Part shown: piece after piece, positions 33,472 to 42,208 of the stretch | Layout: every line of letters starts with the position of its first letter | Position numbering within the stretch: the first letter of the stretch is position 1 | Assembly (NCBI RefSeq): GCF_018070325.1 | Contig: NZ_JAGPXY010000032.1 | Location: forward strand, 1 to 64,000 | From: Micromonospora sp. H61 | GTDB taxonomy: Bacteria > Actinomycetota > Actinomycetes > Mycobacteriales > Micromonosporaceae | Reading direction: 5' to 3' | Length of the DNA stretch: 64,000 bases | The notes under the pieces: generated by a model | What the model was told of the DNA's origin: nothing | The model's input: only the letters and a program-made list of their open reading frames with translations | Databases searched by the model: none | Made by a program: the position numbers and the translations under genes

Positions 33472-33695
33472 GGGTCACCTCCCTGCGATCTTTCCTCGGC
33501 GGTGGTCCTCCCGGTCAGAGCGTCCCATTAACCCCGCGACGCTGAGCCGAAACCTGGCAGATCAGGAAGAGTCAGCGCAGGTGCCACCGACACTTGCGCC
33601 ACGGCAAGCACAGGCGACACGCGACAGCACGGTTCGACGATGATCGACAAGCCGTCGTCGGTGTGACCAGGCCCGGCCGGGGGTACCGCTCAGGA

Positions 33696-34694
33696 ATGCC
33701 GCTGACCCGCAGTCTCGACGATTCGACCGTGGTGATCACCGGCGCGTCCAGCGGGATCGGCACGGCGACCGCGTACGCACTGGCCCGCCGGGGTGCCGCC
33801 GTCGTGCTGGCCGCCCGCAGCGAGCCGGCCCTGCTACAGGTCGCGCAGCGCTGCCGGGAGTTGGGCGGGCGCGCTCTGGTCGTACCGACCGACGTCACCG
33901 AGTTGGAGTCGGTGCGGCGGCTGGCCGAGCAGGCGGCGGCCGAGTTCGGCCGGATCGACGCCTGGGTGAACAACGCCGCGGTGAGCGCCGTGGGGCTGTT
34001 CGACGAGATCCCGGTCGCCGAGTTCCGCCGGGTGCTGGAGGTCAACCTGCTCGGGGCGGTACACGGCATCAAGGCGGCCCTGCCCTACCTGGGCGCCGCC
34101 GGTGGTGGTGTGCTGGTCAACAACGCCTCGGTGCTGGCCGAGGTGGCCATGCCGTACCAGTCGGCGTACAACGCCACCAAGCACGGCATCCGCGGGCTGG
34201 CCGACACCGTCCGACAGGAGCTGCGGGTCACCGGTCGCGGTCACATCTCCGTCTGCACAGTGCTGCCGGCCACTATCGACACCCCCTTCTTCCGGCACAC
34301 CGGCAACCACAGCGGCCGGGAACTGGTGCCGCCTCCTCCGATCTACCCGCCGGAGGTGGTCGCCGAGACCATCGTCCGGCTGCTGCGCCGGCCCCGCCGC
34401 GAGGCGTACGCCGGCGGCGCGGCCCGGCTGATCGGCCTGCAGTGGCGGCTGGCACCCGCGCTGGTCGAGCGCACCCTCGGCTGGTACGCCCACCGCACCC
34501 AGTTCGGCCCGGGCGCCCGGGTGGACAGCAGCGGTAACGTGTTCCACCCCGATGCCCAGGCGCGTCAGGACGGTGGCTGGCACGGTCGGCGGCGACAGTT
34601 GGTGCGGATGACCGCCGCGTTCGGTCTGGCCGCCGCCGGCACCGCTGTCGGCACCCTGGCGGCCATCAACCGCCGCTCCCGGTCGGACCGCTGA
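33696..34694 (+). CDS. Short-chain dehydrogenase/reductase with C-terminal hydrophobic segment
   Basis: A 332-residue SDR oxidoreductase. It has the cofactor motif TGASSGIG, NNAAVSAVG, and the catalytic Ser-Tyr-Lys set in NNASVLAE and YNATKHG. Beyond the usual 250 residues it has an extension ending in a hydrophobic stretch, FGLAAAGTAVGTLAAINRR, which may anchor it to the membrane. This long form is common in actinobacteria; the substrate is unknown. The stop shares one base with the next start (TGATG). Confidence 0.9.
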   Translation: MPLTRSLDDSTVVITGASSGIGTATAYALARRGAAVVLAARSEPALLQVAQRCRELGGRALVVPTDVTELESVRRLAEQAAAEFGRIDAWVNNAAVSAVGLFDEIPVAEFRRVLEVNLLGAVHGIKAALPYLGAAGGGVLVNNASVLAEVAMPYQSAYNATKHGIRGLADTVRQELRVTGRGHISVCTVLPATIDTPFFRHTGNHSGRELVPPPPIYPPEVVAETIVRLLRRPRREAYAGGAARLIGLQWRLAPALVERTLGWYAHRTQFGPGARVDSSGNVFHPDAQARQDGGWHGRRRQLVRMTAAFGLAAAGTAVGTLAAINRRSRSDR

Positions 34695-35485
34695 TGGCCG
34701 ATGTCGAGCGCCCGAATGCGCTGACCGTCACCGGCGCGCACAATGGGGCGATCATGCCGAGCTGTCTCGTGGAAATCGACGAGTCGTCAGCGGTGGTCCG
34801 GCTGACCGGTGTGCTCGATGCCGCCGGCGCCGAGGCGGTACGCGGCGCGCTGCTCGCCCGTCTGCTGGCCCGGCCCGGCCCGGTGGTGGCCGACGTGACC
34901 GGCCTGCGGGTCGTCGACCCGGCCGGGCGCGGCGTCTTCGCCGACGTACGCCGGGAGGTCGCCGACTGGCCCGCCGCGGACCTGCTGCTGTGTGACCCGG
35001 CGGTCGACGGGCCCGCCCGCCCGGACGCCGCGCTCGCCGGGGTGCCGGCCTGGCCGACGCTCGACGGGGCGCTGGCCGCTGTGGCGGCGACACCCCTGGC
35101 GGCGGTGCTCACCGCCGAACTGGCTCCGGCGGTGGGAGCGGCCCGGCAGGCGCGCGAGCTGGTCGCCACCGGTTGCGAGCGCTGGGGCATGCCGACGCTC
35201 ACCGACCCGGCGTGCATCGCGATCACCGAGATGGTCAACAACGTGGTGGCGCACGCCCGGACCCCGATGACGGTTCGGCTGGCGCCTCAGGAGGCCACCC
35301 TGCACCTGGCGGTTCGCGACCACTCCCCGCGTCAGCCGACCTTCGCCGGGATCTCCCCGCCGAACCGTGCCGGCGGCCGGGGCCTGCTGCTGATCGACAC
35401 GGTGACCCGTCGTTGGGGCAGCAGCGCCGTACCGGACGGCAAGGTCGTCTGGTGTGTGCTGCATCCCGACGACGAGGCCGCCTGA
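34694..35485 (+). CDS. STAS plus HATPase fusion regulator
   Basis: A 263-residue protein that joins two partners of the sigma-factor partner-switching network. Residues 22-110 form a STAS anti-anti-sigma-like domain (AVVRLTGVLDAAGAEAVRG, VVDPAGRGVF). Residues 140-260 form an RsbW-type HATPase with ITEMVNNVVAHAR (N-box), LAVRDHSPRQP and GGRGLLLIDTVTRRWG. The STAS domain lacks an obvious phosphorylatable Ser in the usual place (VVDPAG). It could start at 34694 or at the internal ATG 34754, which directly precedes the STAS domain. Confidence 0.75.
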   Translation: MADVERPNALTVTGAHNGAIMPSCLVEIDESSAVVRLTGVLDAAGAEAVRGALLARLLARPGPVVADVTGLRVVDPAGRGVFADVRREVADWPAADLLLCDPAVDGPARPDAALAGVPAWPTLDGALAAVAATPLAAVLTAELAPAVGAARQARELVATGCERWGMPTLTDPACIAITEMVNNVVAHARTPMTVRLAPQEATLHLAVRDHSPRQPTFAGISPPNRAGGRGLLLIDTVTRRWGSSAVPDGKVVWCVLHPDDEAA

Positions 35486-35574
35486 CGGGGGCTTTCGCCA
35501 TCGGCGCCCGGTTCGGCGACGTACCGCCGGAGGCCGCCCGGTTATGGCGGCAGGGCAGCGGGTAGTGATCAGAC

Positions 35575-36147
35575 ATGCGCGACAACGAGTACCCGACCCC
35601 CCTGTCCGACACCGAGGCGCAAGGGCTGCCCGACACCGCCGATGACGACTCGACCGCCAACGACGACGTCCTCACCGGGCGCGAGGCGGACGGCCCGGAC
35701 CCGGCCCAACTGCCCGGCGATCGGACGCCGGTGGCGGTGGACCGGTTCGGAACGACCGCCGAGGAGCAGCTCGACGGTGAGTCGTTGGACTACAAGCTCG
35801 ACCGCGAGGTCTACGAGCGCCCGGCGGACGACCCGCTGGCCGGCACCATCGACCCGAAGATCGCCTTCGAGGCGGACAACCTGGAAGCCGCGGCGGAGGC
35901 TCAGCTGGACGCCGACGTGATGGATCCCGGGCCGACCTCGGACCCGAACTCACCGGTCTCCCTCTACGACCACGGTCAGCTCGGCACGGTGGCCGACGCC
36001 ACTGTGGGCCGACTGGTGGAACCGGACGAGGGGTCGCACACCGACCAGGAGACCGACTCGGTGGCGTACGACGCCGGATCGGCCGGGGGCGGAGCGACAG
36101 CCGAGGAGTTGGCCATCCACGAGACAGAGCCGCCGCGCTCGGTCTGA
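35575..36147 (+). CDS. DUF5709-family acidic protein
   Basis: A 190-residue hydrophilic, strongly acidic protein rich in Asp, Glu, Pro and Thr, with no membrane helix. The segment RFGTTAEEQLDGESLDYKLDREVYERP is the recognisable family core, and a C-terminal half holds GQLGTVADATVGRLVEPDEGSHTD. Members are found across actinobacteria, some linked to stress responses; the molecular role is unknown. TAGTGA sits six bases before the ATG. Confidence 0.7.
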   Translation: MRDNEYPTPLSDTEAQGLPDTADDDSTANDDVLTGREADGPDPAQLPGDRTPVAVDRFGTTAEEQLDGESLDYKLDREVYERPADDPLAGTIDPKIAFEADNLEAAAEAQLDADVMDPGPTSDPNSPVSLYDHGQLGTVADATVGRLVEPDEGSHTDQETDSVAYDAGSAGGGATAEELAIHETEPPRSV

Positions 36148-36154
36148 CGTCCGC

Positions 36155-36826
36155 TCAGTCGTCCAGACCGCGTTCGATGGCGTACCGGGTCAGCTCGACC
36201 CGGTTGTGCAGTTGCAGCTTGCCCAGGGTGTTCTGCACGTGGTTCTGCACCGTGCGGTGCGACAGGCCGAGCCGCTGGGCGATCTGCTTGTACGACATCC
36301 CCTTCGCCACCAGCCGCAGCACCTCCGTCTCCCGTTCGGTGAGCTGGGGCGTCGCGGGTTCGGCAGCGCCGGCCGGGCCGGTCCCCCGCCCCGGTCCGGC
36401 GGCCAGCCGGCGGTACTCGCCGAGCACCAGCCCGGCCAGGCCGGGGGTGAAGACCGCGTCGCCGGCCGCGGTGCGGTGCACCGCTTCCAGGAACTCGGCG
36501 GGCGCTGTCGACTTCACCAGGTAACCGGTGGCCCCGGCCTTCACCGCGTCCAGCACGCTCTGCTGTTCGCCGCTGGCGCTGAGCATCAGCACCCGTACGG
36601 CGGGCAGTGCCGCGCGCAACCCCAGGATCACCTCGACGCCGGAGATGTCGGGTAGTTGCAGGTCGAGGACGACGACGTCGGGCCGGGCGGCGGCGGCCAC
36701 CCGGATGGCCTGTCGTCCCTCGCCGCTGGTCGCCACCACCAGGAAACCGGCCTCGGTCAGGTCGCGGGCCACGCCCTCCCGCCACATCGGATGGTCGTCC
36801 ACCACCATCACCCGGATCGGGTTCAC
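36155..36826 (-). CDS. macR: NarL/FixJ-type response regulator of the MacS kinase
   Basis: A 223-residue two-component regulator. The receiver has Asp10-Asp11 and phospho-acceptor Asp55 (VVVLDLQLPD), then a Thr/Lys pair near LVKSTAP. A linker of Gly/Pro/Ala leads to a LuxR helix-turn-helix at about 155-215 (LTERETEVLRLVAKGMSYKQIAQRLGLSHRTVQNHV). The GTG start overlaps the kinase stop (GTGA), so kinase and regulator are co-translated. The name follows the neighbouring MacS-type kinase and is by inference. Confidence 0.88.
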   Translation of the reverse strand: MNPIRVMVVDDHPMWREGVARDLTEAGFLVVATSGEGRQAIRVAAAARPDVVVLDLQLPDISGVEVILGLRAALPAVRVLMLSASGEQQSVLDAVKAGATGYLVKSTAPAEFLEAVHRTAAGDAVFTPGLAGLVLGEYRRLAAGPGRGTGPAGAAEPATPQLTERETEVLRLVAKGMSYKQIAQRLGLSHRTVQNHVQNTLGKLQLHNRVELTRYAIERGLDD

Positions 36827-37956
36827 CGCGGTGACCTCGGCACGCTCAGCTCGATCTCGGTGCCCGCCTCGGGGCCGGACACGATCCGGACAGTGCCGCC
36901 CACGTCGGCCACCCGGCCCCGGATCGACTGGGTCACGCCGAGCCGACCCTGGGCGGCCGCCTCGTCCAGCCGACCGTCCGGGATGCCCGGCCCCTCGTCG
37001 CGGATCGACACGGTCACCGTCGCCCCCTCGTCCTCGATCAGCACCCAGGCCCGTCCGCCGGCGTGCCGCCCCACGTTGTCCAGGGCCGCGCCGGTCGCGG
37101 CGGCCAACTCTCCGGCCACCCGGCGGGGCAGCGGCACCGGGGTGGCCGGGGCGGAGAGCGCCACCGCCCCCGAGGCGTACCGGCCGAGCAGGGTCCGCAG
37201 GTCCACCGCCTCGCCGCCGTCCGGGAGGCTCGCGGCGGCCGGGCCGGCGCCGGCGATCAGCGCCCGCAGGGCAACCTCCTGCTCGCCGGCCAGCCGGGCC
37301 AGCTCGCCGGCCTCACCGGGCAGGTCGGCGCCGCGCCGCTGCACCAGCGCCAGCACCTGGAGCACCGAGTCGTGAATGTCCCGGGCCAGCCGCTCCCGCT
37401 CCCTGGTGGCGGCCTCCAGCTCCACCGCGCGCTGCAACCGCTCCTCGGCGCTCACCGCGAGCCGGGCAACGTGCCCGACCACCACTCCGGCGAGCAGCAT
37501 CAGGATCACCCCGGTGAACGAGGACTGGCCGATCCGCTCCCGGGTGGCCAGGTCCGCGCCGGCGACCAGCAGCGCGGCGACAGTGCCCCGCCGCCGGCCA
37601 CCGGAGACGGCCCAGGCCAGCACCGGGCCGGCCATCCAGGCCACCCCCAGGGTGGGTACGCCTTGGGTGAGCGCCGTCCGGCCGACAGCCCATGGGGTGG
37701 CCAGCACGATGGCCACTACCACCCCGAGGTCGGCCAGCAGCAGCGGCCAGCGCCGCCAGGCCGGTCGGGCGTACCCAATCGCTGTCGCGCCGGTCCAGGC
37801 GATCATCAGAAGGATCAGGGCGCCGACGGCGTACGGGTGGGCGTACCGGTCGGCGTCGCGCACCGCGAGCGCGCAGACGTACGCCAGGGAGGCCAGCCTG
37901 AACACGGTGAGCGCACGCCACAGCGGCACCTCGAACCCACCCGGCGGCGACGGCAT
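36823..37956 (-). CDS. macS: MacS-family membrane sensor histidine kinase
   Basis: A 377-residue HisKA_3-type kinase with about five to six membrane helices in residues 20-185. Next come the acceptor box RERLARDIHDSVLQVLALVQRRG and an HATPase domain (ALDNVGRHA, SIRDEGPGIPDGR). It resembles the actinobacterial MacS kinases paired with a NarL-type regulator. ATG at 37956 is preceded by CATCCT seven bases upstream, consistent with leaderless translation; the longer frame upstream is non-coding in appearance. Confidence 0.85.
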   Translation of the reverse strand: MPSPPGGFEVPLWRALTVFRLASLAYVCALAVRDADRYAHPYAVGALILLMIAWTGATAIGYARPAWRRWPLLLADLGVVVAIVLATPWAVGRTALTQGVPTLGVAWMAGPVLAWAVSGGRRRGTVAALLVAGADLATRERIGQSSFTGVILMLLAGVVVGHVARLAVSAEERLQRAVELEAATRERERLARDIHDSVLQVLALVQRRGADLPGEAGELARLAGEQEVALRALIAGAGPAAASLPDGGEAVDLRTLLGRYASGAVALSAPATPVPLPRRVAGELAAATGAALDNVGRHAGGRAWVLIEDEGATVTVSIRDEGPGIPDGRLDEAAAQGRLGVTQSIRGRVADVGGTVRIVSGPEAGTEIELSVPRSPR

Positions 37957-38054
37957 GGCGGTCAGGATGCCACAACCGGGCCGGTACACGGCGAGCAGCG
38001 AGTGCGGTTCGGGAAACCCTGACGTACGGTGGAAAAGCCGCGAAATACTCCGAG

Positions 38055-38531
38055 ATGCGCCGCCGGGACGGGCCCATGACGAACGCAGATCCGCACGCAC
38101 CGCGTACGGTTGTGCCCATCGAACCTGCCCTCCTGATCGCCGAAGCCTTTGACCAGGCCCAGGTGACCGAGATTCGACACTCGGTCACCTCCTGCGCGCA
38201 CGCCTCGGGCCTCAGCGGCCAACGGCTGGACGACTTCGTGCTCGCGATCAATGAATTGATCACCAACGCGGTGCGACACGGCGGCGGGCGCGGCTGGCTG
38301 CGGCTCTGGCACGAGTCCGGTGTGCTGGTCTGCGAGGTCGCCGATCACGGGCACGGGATCAGCCCGCAACGGTTGGGCGACCGCACTCGGCCCACCCCGG
38401 ACACCGCTGGCGGCTGGGGCCTCTGGCTGGCCCGCGAGTTGACCGACGCGATGGAGGTCGTCACCGGCACCGCCGGCACCACCGTCCGCATCACGACGGG
38501 CCTAACCACCCAAAACCACACCCCGCGCTAA
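38055..38531 (+). CDS. RsbW-like HATPase regulator
   Basis: A 158-residue single-domain GHKL ATPase with LDDFVLAINELITNAVRHGGG (N-box), CEVADHGHGI (G1) and GGWGLWLARELTDAMEVV (G2). It is a likely serine kinase or anti-sigma factor of a partner-switching module. The ATG at 38076 (MTNADPHAPRT) is an equally good start. No STAS or sigma gene adjoins it; the STAS-HATPase fusion lies 2.6 kb upstream. It converges with prs across a palindrome. Confidence 0.78.
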   Translation: MRRRDGPMTNADPHAPRTVVPIEPALLIAEAFDQAQVTEIRHSVTSCAHASGLSGQRLDDFVLAINELITNAVRHGGGRGWLRLWHESGVLVCEVADHGHGISPQRLGDRTRPTPDTAGGWGLWLARELTDAMEVVTGTAGTTVRITTGLTTQNHTPR

Positions 38532-38572
38532 CCCCCACTCAGCCTCGCCCTCGCCCGTCGCCCGTCGCTCCG

Positions 38573-38643
38573 GCGATCTTGCGATTCCTGTTGTCAAGAT
38601 GAGTGGAATATCCCTTTCGTCGCGACAGAAACCGCAAGATCGC
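38573..38643. repeat. GATCTTGC-family palindrome, copy 3
   Basis: Terminal arms GCGATCTTGCG (38573-38583) and CGCAAGATCGC (38633-38643) are exact complements; pairing continues with three mismatches over the next eight bases. The centre is AT-richer than its surroundings. It lies in the gap between two convergent genes, as do the other two copies. Confidence 0.7.
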
Positions 38644-38693
38644 GCGGGCGCGGGGTGACGGGGCGGGAGGGGGCGGGAGGGCGCGGGGGCGGG

Positions 38694-39632
38694 TCAGGCG
38701 AAGAGGGCGGAGACGGATTCTCCGTTGTGGATTCGGCGGGTCGCCTCGGCCAGGGCGGGGGCCACCGACAGGACCTGCAACTTGGGGACGCGCTTTTCGG
38801 CCGGGATGGGCACCGTGTTGGTGCAGACGATCTCCAGGACGCCGTCCTGGTCGCTGAGCCGCTGCAACGCGTCGCCGGAGAAGAGCCCGTGCGTGCAGGC
38901 GAGCCGGATCGACCGGACCTTCAGGCCGCGCAGATGCTCCATCAGCTCGACCACGGTGCTGCCCTTGGCGATCTCGTCGTCCAGCACGATGACATCCCGG
39001 TCGGTCACGTCGCCGATCACCGCGCTGATCTTGACCAGGTCGTCGCTGAACCGCTGCTTCGCCCCGGCCGCGACCGGCGTGCCGAGCAGCCGGGCGAAGG
39101 CAGCGGCCTCCTTGGCGTTGCCCAGGTCGGGCGAGACCACCACTGTGTTGCTGAGGTCGTAGCGCCGAAAGTGGGTGGCCAGCTCCCGCAGCGCGTGCAG
39201 GTGATCCACCGGGACGCTGAAGAAGCCGTGCACCTGCGGCGAGTGCAGGGTCATCGCGAGCACCCGGTCCGCCCCGGCCGAGGTGAGCAGGTCGGCGACG
39301 AGCCGCGCGCCTATCGAGATCCGTGGCGCGTCCTTCTTGTCCGACCGGGCGTACGCGTAGTGCGGCAGCACCACGGTGATCCGACCGGCGGAGGCGCCCC
39401 GGGCGGCGTCGATCATCAGCAGCAGCTCGACCAGGTGCTCCTGCACCGGCGGCACCAACGGCTGGATCAGGAAGACGTCCCGCTCCCGGCAGTTGGCCTG
39501 CAACTGGACTTCCAGACAGTCGTTGGCGAACCGGGAGACCCGCACCGGGTGCAGCGGCACCCCCAGGTGGGCGCAGATCTCGGCAGCCAGGTCGGGATGG
39601 GCGGTTCCACTGAAAACTGCGATGTCGCGCAC
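38694..39632 (-). CDS. prs: Ribose-phosphate pyrophosphokinase
   Basis: Makes PRPP from ribose-5-phosphate and ATP for nucleotide, histidine and tryptophan synthesis. The 312-residue protein has the flexible-loop and ATP region RDVFLIQPLV, the DARGASAGRITVVLPHYAYARSDKKD stretch and the PRPP motif DVIVLDDEIAKGSTVVEL. The usual catalytic-loop KRR is replaced by KQRFSDD. Actinobacteria normally have another prs next to glmU; this looks like a second or divergent copy. GTG at 39632 is preceded by TACGAT at eight bases. Confidence 0.9.
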   Translation of the reverse strand: MRDIAVFSGTAHPDLAAEICAHLGVPLHPVRVSRFANDCLEVQLQANCRERDVFLIQPLVPPVQEHLVELLLMIDAARGASAGRITVVLPHYAYARSDKKDAPRISIGARLVADLLTSAGADRVLAMTLHSPQVHGFFSVPVDHLHALRELATHFRRYDLSNTVVVSPDLGNAKEAAAFARLLGTPVAAGAKQRFSDDLVKISAVIGDVTDRDVIVLDDEIAKGSTVVELMEHLRGLKVRSIRLACTHGLFSGDALQRLSDQDGVLEIVCTNTVPIPAEKRVPKLQVLSVAPALAEATRRIHNGESVSALFA

Positions 39633-39733
39633 GTTCGCACATCGTAGGGGAAGCGGACGGCCGCCGACGGCGGCGGGCCGGAACCCGCCGTGACGCCTGT
39701 CGCGCCGCGCCGCCGTCCGGGTACGGTGCTGCG

Positions 39734-41218
39734 GTGACCCCCCAGTACGTCGCCGCCATCGACCAGGGCACCACCTCCTCGCGGTGCATCGTCTTCGACC
39801 GGGCCGGGGACATCGTCGCCGTGGCCCAGCGCGAGCACCGGCAGATCTTCCCCCGACCGGGGTGGGTGGAGCACGACGCCGAGGAGATCTGGGACAACGT
39901 CGAGCAGGTGGTCGCCGAGGCGCTGCGGGCCGCCGGCACCGACGCGTCCGGGCTGGCCGCAGTCGGCGTCACCAACCAGCGGGAGACCACAGTCGTCTGG
40001 GATCGGGCCACCGGGCGCCCGGTGGCCAACGCCATCGTCTGGCAGGACACCCGGACCGGGCCGCTGCTGTGCGAGCTTGCGTCGGCGTACGGCGAGGAGC
40101 GGTTCCGGGCCCGCACGGGCCTGCCGCTGGCCACCTACTTCGCCGGGCCGAAGCTGCGCTGGCTGCTCGACGAGGTCGACGGCCTGCGCGGGCGCGCCGA
40201 GCGCGGCGAGGTGCTCTTCGGCACCATGGACAGCTGGCTGATCTGGAAGCTGACCGGCGAGCACGTCACCGACGTGACAAACGCCAGCCGGACCATGCTG
40301 ATGGACCTCACGACCCTGGACTGGGCCCCGGAGCTGCTGGACGCGATGGGTGTTCCGGCGGCGATGCTGCCGGAGATCCGCTGCTCCGCCGAGGTGTACG
40401 GCACTGCCGGCGGGGTGCTCGCCGGGGTGCCGGTGGCCAGTGCGCTCGGCGACCAGCAGGCCGCCCTGTTCGGGCAGACCTGCTTCCAGCCGGGTGAGGC
40501 GAAGTGCACCTACGGCACCGGCAGCTTCCTGCTGCTCAACACCGGCGCCAGCCCGGTCCCGTCGACGCACGGCCTGCTCACCACTGTCGCCTACCGGATC
40601 AAGGACCAACCACCGGCGTACGCCCTCGAAGGCGCCATCGCGGTCACCGGCTCGCTGGTGCAGTGGCTGCGTGACAACCTCGGGCTGATCTCCACGGCCG
40701 CCGAGGTGGAAGAGTTGGCCAGCACGGTGGACGACAACGGCGGCTGCTACGTGGTGCCGGCGTTCTCGGGGCTGTTCGCCCCGCACTGGCGCAGCGACGC
40801 CCGCGGGGTGATCGCCGGCCTGACCGGTTACATCACCAAGGGGCACCTGGCGCGGGCGGTGCTGGAGGCGTCGGCGTGGCAGACCCGCGAGGTGGTCGAC
40901 GCGATGAACGCCGACTCGGACGTGGCGCTGCGCCGTCTCCGGGTGGACGGCGGGATGACAGCGAACGGCCTGCTCATGCAGTTCCTCGCCGACGTGCTCG
41001 ACGTGCCGGTGGTCCGTTCCCGGATCACCGAGACCACCTGCCTGGGCGCCGCGTACGCGGCCGGTCTGGCGGTCGGCTTCTGGCCGGACCTGGCCACCCT
41101 GCGGGCGCAGTGGCGCTCCGACGCCCAGTGGGAGCCGGCCATGGCCGCGGACCTGCGCGAGAAGGAGCTGCGCCAGTGGCGCAAGGCCGTGCAGCGCACC
41201 CTCGACTGGGTGGAGTGA
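39734..41218 (+). CDS. glpK: Glycerol kinase
   Basis: Phosphorylates glycerol to glycerol-3-phosphate with ATP. The 494-residue FGGY kinase shows AAIDQGTTSSR, RPGWVEHDAEEIW, the substrate loop TNQRETTVVWDR, MDSWLIWKLTGE, ALGDQQAALFGQ and YGTGSFLLLNTG. No aquaporin or glpD flanks it. GTG at 39734 is preceded by TACGGT at six bases, the leaderless pattern. Confidence 0.95.
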   Translation: MTPQYVAAIDQGTTSSRCIVFDRAGDIVAVAQREHRQIFPRPGWVEHDAEEIWDNVEQVVAEALRAAGTDASGLAAVGVTNQRETTVVWDRATGRPVANAIVWQDTRTGPLLCELASAYGEERFRARTGLPLATYFAGPKLRWLLDEVDGLRGRAERGEVLFGTMDSWLIWKLTGEHVTDVTNASRTMLMDLTTLDWAPELLDAMGVPAAMLPEIRCSAEVYGTAGGVLAGVPVASALGDQQAALFGQTCFQPGEAKCTYGTGSFLLLNTGASPVPSTHGLLTTVAYRIKDQPPAYALEGAIAVTGSLVQWLRDNLGLISTAAEVEELASTVDDNGGCYVVPAFSGLFAPHWRSDARGVIAGLTGYITKGHLARAVLEASAWQTREVVDAMNADSDVALRRLRVDGGMTANGLLMQFLADVLDVPVVRSRITETTCLGAAYAAGLAVGFWPDLATLRAQWRSDAQWEPAMAADLREKELRQWRKAVQRTLDWVE

Positions 41219-41236
41219 CGCCGGTCCGGCGGTCAC

Positions 41237-42070
41237 TCACTCCCAGCGGTTGCCGGTGAGCTTCTCGTAGACGTCGATGTAGCGAGCCCGGGTCGCCTCG
41301 ACCACCTCGGCCGGCATGTCCGGGGCGGGGGCCTGCTTGTTCCAGCCGCTGCCGGTGGCCCAGTCCCGCACGTACTGCTTGTCGTAGGAGAACTGCACCC
41401 GGCCCGGCTGGTACGACTCGGCCGGCCAGAACCGCGACGAGTCGGAGGTGAGCAGTTCGTCGGCGAGGACCAGGGTGCCGTCCGGCGCCCAACCCAGCTC
41501 GATCTTGGTGTCGGCGACCAGGATGCCCCGGTCGGCGGCCAACTCGGCGCCGCGCCGGTAGATGTCGACGGTGATCTGCCGCAGCCGCTCGGCGGTGGCC
41601 TGACCCACCTTGTCCACCACGTCGTCGTACGTGATCGGCTCGTCGTGCTCGCCCGCCGGGGCCTTGCTCGACGGCGTGAAGATCGGCTCGGGCAGGATCG
41701 ACGCCTCGCCGAGCCCTCGCGGCAGTGGCACGCCGGAGACCGCGCCGGTCTGCTCGTACTCCCGCAGGCCGCCGCCGGTCAGGTAACCGCGGGCGACGCA
41801 CTCGACCGGGACCATGTCCAGCCGCTGGCAGCGGATGGCCCGCCCGGCGAACTCGGCGGGCACGTCGGTGGCCGAGATGACGTGGTTGGGCACGAGGTCG
41901 GCGAGCTGCTCGAACCACCACAGCGAGAGCGCGGTGAGCAGACGACCCTTGTCCGGGATCGGCGTCGGCAGCGCCACGTCGTAGATCGAGATGCGATCCG
42001 AGGCCACCAGGATCAGGTCGTCGCCGTCGGCGTAGACGTCCCGGACCTTGCCCGAGTGCAGAAGTTCCAC
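41237..42070 (-). CDS. purC: Phosphoribosylaminoimidazole-succinocarboxamide (SAICAR) synthase
   Basis: Ligates aspartate to CAIR in de novo purine synthesis. The 277-residue protein has LLHSGKVRDVY at the N-terminus, LILVASDRISIYDV, the MVPVECVARGYLTGGG motif and the late VADTKIELGW and SFDK-like SYDKQYVRDW. GTG at 42070 gives the expected N-terminus (VELLHSGKVRD); an ATG eight codons upstream is possible. A TACTAG hexamer lies just upstream and no Shine-Dalgarno is seen. Confidence 0.94.
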   Translation of the reverse strand: MELLHSGKVRDVYADGDDLILVASDRISIYDVALPTPIPDKGRLLTALSLWWFEQLADLVPNHVISATDVPAEFAGRAIRCQRLDMVPVECVARGYLTGGGLREYEQTGAVSGVPLPRGLGEASILPEPIFTPSSKAPAGEHDEPITYDDVVDKVGQATAERLRQITVDIYRRGAELAADRGILVADTKIELGWAPDGTLVLADELLTSDSSRFWPAESYQPGRVQFSYDKQYVRDWATGSGWNKQAPAPDMPAEVVEATRARYIDVYEKLTGNRWE

Positions 42071-42208
42071 GCGCCCTAGTACACCACGCGACATGGGAAG
42101 GGCCTGATTCGACCACCCGGCCGAGGGTGACCGGACGGACGTTGACACCTTCGTGTGCTGCCTGCGTGAATGGTCCGACCGCCACCCCCGTAGGTCCAGG
42201 AGAGCACC

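Noticed and set aside
39467..41236. 589-codon minus-strand frame over glpK
   Set aside because: Antisense to glycerol kinase; only its extreme end coincides with the prs N-terminus in another frame.
41237..42148. Longer purC start at 42148 adding 26 residues
   Set aside because: The extra residues (MSTSVRSPSAGW...) are not typical for SAICAR synthase, and the GTG at 42070 starts at the conserved VELLHSGKVRD.
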